Origin: Tuctoria greenei
Lineage: Eukaryota > Streptophyta > Magnoliopsida > Poales > Poaceae
NCBI GenBank assembly: GCA_036927565.1
Contig: JAYESD010000002.1
Span: 142,421,167-142,485,166, forward strand
Reading direction: 5' to 3'
Length of the DNA: 64,000 bases
Shown here: piece by piece, positions 58,901-64,000 of the stretch
Layout: each line of letters opens with the position of its first letter
Position numbering within the stretch: position 1 is the first letter of the stretch
The notes under the pieces: generated by a model
Database searches by the model: none
Told to the model about the DNA's origin: nothing
What the model saw: the letters and a program-made list of their open reading frames with translations, nothing else
Translations under genes and position numbers: made by a program

Positions 58901-59276
58901 GCAGGTTATAATCTAAAGATTCAACGTGTAAAACATGCGAAAGAGTATGTTCAGAGGATATTGCAATTTTACCGGTACCGAGGACCCTTCCTTGACTGTT
59001 ATCCCCAAAGTAGATGCCTTCGTTTGGGTCCTGGTTCACTTCATACTCCACAAACATCCTCCTTTCTCCGGTCATGTGGTTGGTGCATCCACTGTCCAGC
59101 ACCCATTTGGATCCACCGGAGGAGTAGGCTTGCAAAAACAGATTACGCCTTGGTTTTAGGTACCCAAGCTTGCTTGGGTCCTTGGAGGTTAGTAACGATA
59201 CATTTGGGCACCCACACATGGGATTTTGTGTTCCCATGGCGTGACCCAGCATAATAAGCATACACTTTACCAACAT
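55905..59276 (-). CDS. Element B pol polyprotein (intact)
   Basis: Open frame of 1,123 codons. Aspartic protease with DSGCTNHMTG at about residues 61-70. GAG-pre-integrase and zinc-binding segment (LWHRRLAHVG, CSACQAGK, about 195-240). Integrase core with the Asp, Asp and Glu in HMDLFGP, IRSDNGTEF and NGVAERKNRT (about 260-365). Reverse transcriptase with DVKSAFLN and YVDDIIFG (about 640-850). RNase H with GYSDADYAG, STAEVEYVAAG and CDNESAIKIAH (about 940-1110). It cleaves the polyprotein, copies RNA to DNA and integrates the copy. The frame is +1 relative to gag and overlaps its end by 134 bp, so expression needs a frameshift or another device. No internal ATG marks a clear start. All catalytic motifs I can check are present. 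Confidence 0.95.
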   Translation of the reverse strand: MLVKCMLIMLGHAMGTQNPMCGCPNVSLLTSKDPSKLGYLKPRRNLFLQAYSSGGSKWVLDSGCTNHMTGERRMFVEYEVNQDPNEGIYFGDNSQGRVLGTGKIAISSEHTLSHVLHVESLDYNLLSISQLCDKGYNCLFTNEGVIVSRRSDGSVAFKGMLKGKLYLVDFNKDKAELDTCLIAKTNMGWLWHRRLAHVGMRNLQKLLNGDHIRGLKDVVFEKDRPCSACQAGKQVGAQHPAKNIMTTTRPLELLHMDLFGPIAYISIGGNKYGLVIIDDFSRFTWVFFLHDKSETQGTLKKFFKRAQNEFSLSIKSIRSDNGTEFKNIQVEEYLDEEGIKHEFSAPYSPQQNGVAERKNRTLIEMARTMLDEYKTSDRFWAEAINTACHATNRLYLHRLLKKTPYELLTGNKPNISYFRVFGSPCYILNKKPRTSKFASKSDEGFLLGYDSNTYAYRVFNKASGLVEVARDVVFDETNDSQKEKVDQCELGKEEAPYQAIKRMALGEVRPQESSAQIQEESEPQEEINNQGGASIQDQSQEYEHDQQINEDNNSGGEEDEHQHTTPQVPHPRVHQCIQRDHPIDHIIGDIQKGVTTRSRIANFCEHYSFVSFLEPRRTEDALKDPDWVVAMQEELNNFKRNEVWELVERPNANIVGTKWVFCNKQDEHGVVTRNKARLVAKGYSQVEGLDFDETFAPVARLESIRILLAYATHHDFKLYQMDVKSAFLNVPIKEEVYVEQPPGFEDEEFPDHVYKLRKALYGLKQAPRAWYECLRDFLIDNGFQIGKVDYTLFTKNLDNDLFICQIYVDDIIFGSTNQSLCEEFSKIMTDRFEMSMMGELKYFLGFQVRQQREGTFISQTKYTQDILKKFGMDKAKPIKTPMATNGHLDLNEDGPSVDQKVYRSMIGSLLYLCASRPDIMLSVCLCARFQANPKECHLTAVKRILRYLVHTPNLGLWYPKGSKFNLIGYSDADYAGCKVDRKSTSGTCQFLGRSLFSWSSKKQNSIALSTAEVEYVAAGSCCAQLLWMRQTLRDYGYNMNRIPLLCDNESAIKIAHNPVEHSRTKHIDIRHHFLRDHSMKGDISISHVNTQKQLADIFTKPLDEKRFCELRNELNILDSRSVA

Positions 59277-61557
59277 TATTTTTCACTAAAACATAGGAGG
59301 CATCAAATGTTTTAAACAGAAGTTGCTGTTGATTATGGGTCGGACTAGTCTGTGTGACCGGACTTGTCCGGATCACCGGACTTGTCCGGACCACAACCGG
59401 ACTAGTCCGATTTTCATGAGAGTTCAGATTTTTAGTTTTCGAGTTACCAGGTTGTGAGGGTCCTCCCTTCACAAAGGTGATCCTTCCCTTGTTATTCTTA
59501 TGATTTCCAGCTCTTTGCTTTCCATCACAAGAGTAACCAATGCCATACTTGACACTTGGAGGTCTTTGGACCAAATATGCACTACGTGCATAGTTGATCC
59601 TCTCCTTGTCAAATATTACACATTGGGTAGGATTTTTGTCCTTCGTGGAGGTAGGATTTTCCTTCAACCTGGTGTTAGTTTTATCACATTTGCAAACATG
59701 AGCGATATTAGTTAAAGTGGGTTGAGAAGGTAGGGTTGAAGAGGAGGAAGGTTCACTAAGCTTGAGTGACTCAACCTGCACTTCAAGGATCTTGTTGACC
59801 TTGATTTGGTCATCAAGTTGATTCTTGATTGCAACATTTGAGTTGGTTAACTCCAAGCAAGTTTTCTTGCTTGAAGCTAGCTCAAGCTCTAGTGAGTGAT
59901 TTTTCTCCTTTTCAAGAACTAGAAGATTGTCAAGTTCGACATGCTTCTCCTGTTGAGAGATAATCATGTCTTCTTGACGATCAATTAGCTCTTCCTTCTC
60001 AATAAGTTGGTTAAGCAAGAATTTCATTTTTGCAGCAGTTTTTCTATCTAAACCAATTAGCATATCTTCATCATCACTGTCTAGATCATCATCACTTGAG
60101 TAAGAATGCAAGGAAGGGGTTTTGATGTTTACCTTGCGTTTACCTTCCTTAGCCATGAGGCAAGTTCCATTTGCCTTCTTTGCACCGAGCGTGGGGAAGA
60201 GTGTGGGTTTCTTGGGCATGCTTTCAATGGCTATGCTAGCCATTTCTTCTTCATCGGACGATGAGGACTCATCGTTTGAGTCCCACTCCTTTCCGATGTG
60301 TGCTTGTTCAGCTTGTTTCTTCTTCTTGAAGAACTTTTTCGGTTGAGGCTTGGACTCTTTACTCTTCTTCTTGTTGTCCTCATATGGGCAATCAACTATG
60401 AAGTGATTGTACTCACCACAATTATAGCATGCCCGCCTCATCTTCGGCTTTGTCTTCTCCTTGTATTTTCCTTCACTCGATTTTGTTCCTTGTCTTTTGT
60501 TCATAATTCTTTTGAACTTCTTCATGAACAAAATCATATCTTCTTCGTCCAGCTCTCTGCTTTCATCATCACTGTCCTCCTCAAACTGAGCTTCTCTTGC
60601 TTCTTTGGATAGAGGTTTGAGTGTGGATTTTAAGGCAACTCCCTTCTTCTTGGCCGATGTGAGGTCGGCTATTTCTTTGACGTGCTTGGCTTGCTTCTCC
60701 ATCATCTCAAAGTTGATGATTTTGCCAAGCAGTTCATCCGGAGTCATTTTCTTGTACCCGGGACTTTCACGGATCATAGAGCAGAGTGTGACGTTGCGAG
60801 GCATAAAGGCTCTAAGGATGAGCTTTACAACCTCGTGGTCATTCCACTTTTTGCTACCATACGATCGAACCTTGTTCACAAGAGTCTTCAGTCTGTTGTA
60901 CATGTCCTGGGGAGATTCATCTTCCTCAATCGCGAACCATCCTAGTTCGCCTTCAATCATTTCAATCTTTGCCTCCCGCACATGCCGGTCACCTTCATGT
61001 GCTGTCTGTAGTGTGTCCCAGATTTCTTTGGCAATTTCCAATCCGTCCACCTTTGTGAATTCATCTCTACTTAGAGATGAGGTGATAACGGCTGCGGCTT
61101 GGGCATTCCTTTGGATGGCTTGCTCTTGACTTGGCGTGAGTTCTTCATCGTCATCAGGGATGTTTATTCCTGTGCACACAATATGCCATAAACTTGGGTT
61201 AAGGGAAATCAAGTGCATCTTCATGTTTTGCCTCCACATGGAGTAATCACTCCCATCGAAGTGTGGGGCCTTTCCGAGAGGAATGGATAGATAATGACTG
61301 CTGTTAGAATTTAAACGGTCATAATTAAAAGGATATCGGGAGTAGTCGGTGTGACTACTCCCCTTCTTCTTTTCTTCAACTTTAGCTTTCCCTTTGGAAA
61401 GTGCTTTCTTTCGGAGCAGTGCTTTCAGCTCCAATGTCTCATCATCATCATCATCGAAGTCTTGAATGGCTTCGAGATACTTTTCAAGCTTTTGGTGCTT
61501 GTCATTGTTCATCTCTTCCTGGTTGTTGATTTTCTAGACTTCCTTCATGTCCGACAT
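59143..61557 (-). pseudogene. Element B gag, one early stop
   Basis: The ATG at 61557 is followed after seven codons by TAG (61536-61534), where element A has CAG. The next in-frame ATG (61512) opens 789 codons without interruption. UBN2-type gag domain (HFDGSDYSMWRQNMKMHL, MYNRLKTLVNKV), CCHC knuckle (CYNCGEYNHFIVDC), acidic coiled-coil linker, an RTSP repeat encoded by CGGACTAGTCCG-type palindromes (about 59335-59410), end WVPKTKA. Restarting at 61512 would lose only 15 residues, so this gag may still function. Confidence 0.88.
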
Positions 61558-61597
61558 GATCTCTTCTAGTGGTTGCACTCTTTCTTGAAGAACCTGG

Positions 61598-61609
61598 CTC
61601 TGATACCAA
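61598..61609 (-). promoter_or_regulatory. Element B primer binding site
   Basis: GCTCTGATACCA on the plus strand, two bases from the LTR; complement of TGGTATCAGAGC. Confidence 0.92.
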
Positions 61610-61610
61610 T

Positions 61611-63175
61611 TGAATGTAGGCCTAGAGGGGGGGGGGGTGAATAGGCCTTCTTGAATTTTCTCGGTTCCTGTAGCACTTCAACAAAAGGTCAAATCCAGAT
61701 ATATCGGACTAGTCCGGTAAAGTGCGGACTAGTCCGGATTTCACGGGCTAGGTTGATCAAGTTAGGTCAATTTGATTGTTTCGTTGTCGTTTGCAGCGGA
61801 AATATAAACCTTAATGACAGTTCAATAGTTGTATGTTAAGTTTTATTGCAAGTATGATTCTTGTTCAACTATTTAACTTGAATTCAACAAAATGAATCAA
61901 ACCCTAGATAATGTTGATCAACTTGAATGATGAACACAAACGAACAAGACACAAGATTTATCTCATGGTTCGGTTACCACGAAGGCAGCCTACATCCACG
62001 TTGAGGAGCCCACAAAAGGACTGGGTCTTCACCAACCCTTCCCTCGTCGGATCGCCACGAAGGCCAATCCTCTTCCACTTATCACACAGGGGTAAATCAC
62101 CAAGTTGAAGGGGCGATCTCACAAGTTGAGAGCTCCCTTGTTTACAAGTGTCAAAACCACCAATAACACACTTCGAAATATACAAATTGAGATGCAAGAG
62201 TGTGTTAGAGATTCAAACCAAGAGCTCAATCGTGTGCCAAGTTCCTCTCCAATGATCTAGAAGTGATCTTCAATGGATTGATTGATTTTTCACTTAACTT
62301 CGTGGAGAGAGATGGTTTTTTGAGTCTCTTGGGAGGTGTGACGGCGCTAGGGTTCGAGAGAGGTTAAAAGTGGGCCGTGCACCTCTATTTATATGGGGTT
62401 TCTGGAAGTTACCGTTAGGGTTCAGAAATATCGGACTAGTCCGTGGTGGTGACCGGACTAGTCCGGTGTGCTGTGTGAAGCAAACCCTAAGTGTCTAGGA
62501 ATCTCGGACTAGTCCGGTTCAAAACGGACTTGTCCGATTTCGTCACTGGAAAGCTTCGGACTAGTCCGATTGACATCGGACTTGTCCGGACACATGAAAC
62601 CCTAAGTGTTTAGGATGACAAGTCCGCACTTGGAGGACTTGTCCGATTTAGATCAGGGTGTATATCGGACTAGTCCGATTGACATCGGACTTGTCCGAAG
62701 TGGATCAGAATGAATATCGGACTAGTCCGGGTCACAACGGACTGGTCCGATTTTGTGTGACTTGTGCATTGATAAGGACTAGTCCGCACTGGGGAGGACT
62801 AGTCCGAAGTGGAACAGAAAATATATCGGACTAGTCCGGTGGTGACCGAACTTGTCCGATCTGGTGCAGAATGTGATATCAGACTAGTCTGGCTGATATC
62901 AGACTAGTCCGGTCCTGTATAGTTTTGTGCATTGTGTGTGTGTGATTAAGTGAGATTGAGCTCTTGGGTGTGTTTCCTTAACACACTCCATACATACTAA
63001 ACAACTAATTTCTTCTCCTTGATCTCAAATTCATTTTCCTTCTCAATTTCCCTCTTTTTGGTATTTTGCTCATTTTTCATCATTTTCCTGCATTCATCTC
63101 AACAAAAGGATTAGGATCCCAATTGCTTGTCATAAATCATCCAAAACCCACAAGGGAGTCCTAGATGCACTTTCA
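61611..63175 (-). repeat. Element B 5' LTR (right copy)
   Basis: 1,565 bp, identical in layout to the left copy, with an 11-G run instead of 8. TATA box at 62386-62393 (plus-strand TATTTATA); palindrome array at about 62430-62915. Confidence 0.95.
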
Positions 63176-63177
63176 AT

Positions 63178-63335
63178 ATCAATGGACGCAGATCACCTGA
63201 CTTATACGTTTTTATTGCACGCGATGCAGTAAAGATCCAATGGAATCACACCGTTGGATCTTTACTGCATCGCCTGCAGTAAAAATGTAAGTCACGTGAG
63301 ATCACCGGTGTGATCTGGACGTTGATCCTCTGACT
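63178..63335. mobile_element. Foldback MITE interrupted at its tip by element B
   Basis: The centre GCGATGCAGTAAAGATCCAA, 13-bp loop, TTGGATCTTTACTGCATCGC is a perfect 20-bp inverted repeat. The match extends outward with differences to TCACCTGACTTA (63196) and TAAGTCACGTGA (about 63300), and further to ATCAATGG and CGTTGATC-like ends. Element B landed at the left end (target ATATC). Confidence 0.7.
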
Positions 63336-63870
63336 TAAATGTGGTCACTGCACTACCAGACCGAACCCTGGCTTTGTTAAAGGTCGCAAGCTGCCCGCCT
63401 CATCTGTCTTGCATCCTCTACCTGCTAATACCGCTGACGTCCATGACTCGCCCTGCCACCAATTCGCCTCGAGATGCGCTCCTGCTGATGTCGGTCAGAC
63501 CGAACCGGCAGTACTGCAGAGGATGAGCACCCGACGAACCCTCTCTTTCTCTAGCATCGCCAGCTACTGTCTTGCCTGCTTCGCAACTGGACTGAAAATC
63601 CCCTGTAGTACTACGGGTGATGTAGAGCCACTGACTGCTGCCTGATGCCTGATTGTAGGGTATGAACAGCAACAAAGAAGTCAACAAGTCGATGCATTGC
63701 CCAATATGGAGCAAAATGCTGTTGCGACGCTGTGTTCCCACGCTCGTATTTGCCGCACTTGTCCTGAAGATGGTAAAACATCACACTTCTTCTTCTTTCA
63801 CACTATGTGTACATGATACTAGGCCTGGTCAGTTGCTAATTTGCTTTAAATGTTTACCATTTAAATGACA
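63336..63870. other. Right-hand flank, no gene supported
   Basis: Short open frames without recognisable products. A possible splice acceptor (TGATTGTAG at 63651) and donor (GATGGTAAAAC at about 63770) could border a small exon, but no similarity supports it. Confidence 0.35.
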
Positions 63871-64000
63871 CTAACAGAAGGAAAGAAGTTTGGAAGAGGG
63901 GTGGCTAAAGGACTTAAGGTTGCTAAATTGCGCTATCTAGCATCTGCAAATAGAACGAATGATCAGAGTCGGAAGCTACAAATTCAGTGGTCCGATAGGT
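63871..64000 (+). other. Possible exon of a transposon-type gene, cut by window end
   Basis: After CTAACAG the frame reads KKFGRGVAKGLKVAKLRYLA and on to IQWSDR. The GxAKGLKVxKL...IQW pattern recalls the start of plant TNPA-like transposon proteins. Too short to decide. Confidence 0.25.

Larger units (their letters stand above)
51344..63175 (-). mobile_element. SIRE/Maximus-type Ty1/Copia element B (11,832 bp)
   Basis: Flanked by a perfect 5-bp target duplication ATATC (51339-51343 and 63176-63180). LTRs of 1,562 bp (left) and 1,565 bp (right) differ at about 19 positions plus three G in a G-run. The pol frame is complete. Lesions: one early TAG in gag and one frameshift in the third ORF. 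It is oriented opposite to element A. Confidence 0.97.

Overview
The window is transposon-dense nuclear DNA from a grass (Poaceae). It contains grass-type Stowaway MITEs beginning CTCCCTCCGTCCC, SIRE/Maximus-type Copia elements, a CACTA transposase, F-box-like and DUF4283-like grass genes, MEI2-type exon borders and plant introns (GTAAGT...GCAG). No bacterial gene, tRNA, rRNA or CRISPR array is visible. A run of exactly 100 N lies at 24241-24340.

Layout. 1-5080 is an old Ty3/Gypsy element (LTR, PBS, gag-pol with many breaks). It is cut at RNase H by a Copia element (LTR about 5082-6585, PBS, decayed gag 6648-11302). That gag is split by a 2.77-kb solo LTR (8127-10896) with a perfect 5-bp target duplication. 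11313-13564 is an array of about 31 units of 71 bp, each able to form a hairpin. 14.3-14.9 kb holds a partly duplicated MEI2-like RRM gene fragment. 15-16.2 kb holds small inverted-repeat elements. 16.2-19.85 kb is a CACTA transposase pseudogene on the minus strand, next to a GC-rich 28-bp tandem array. 20.7-21.6 kb is a DUF4283-like gene with one stop, and 23.2-23.9 kb is an F-box-like gene with one frameshift.

22-48.5 kb contains a small gene family that I do not recognise, with four coding copies and the promoter of a fifth. Members share LGLGTLP, MDTTGHY and VADRLD blocks and an acidic tail. Copies lie beside GGCGGTT/AACCGCC inverted-repeat tracts, including four tandem 795-bp units, and beside a TNPA-like/ULP-protease transposon gene (29.2-32.6 kb). 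One copy sits between inverted repeats of about 477 bp.

32609-44285 (plus strand) and 51344-63175 (minus strand) are two nearly complete SIRE-type Copia elements, A and B, each about 11.7 kb. Both have paired LTRs, PBS, PPT and target duplications, gag and pol in different frames, and a third ORF after pol. Their LTR U3 regions carry dense arrays of the 12-bp palindrome CGGACTAGTCCG just upstream of the TATA box. The same palindrome recurs in the gag coding sequence and in the pol-ORF3 spacer. A has lost its protease active site and has stops in pol. B has an intact pol but one early stop in gag and a frameshift in ORF3. A and B face each other, forming a very large inverted repeat around the gene-family copies at 46-48.5 kb.

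Best candidates for something undescribed are the LGLGTLP/DTTGHY gene family with its repeat context, and the palindrome array in the SIRE U3 regions.
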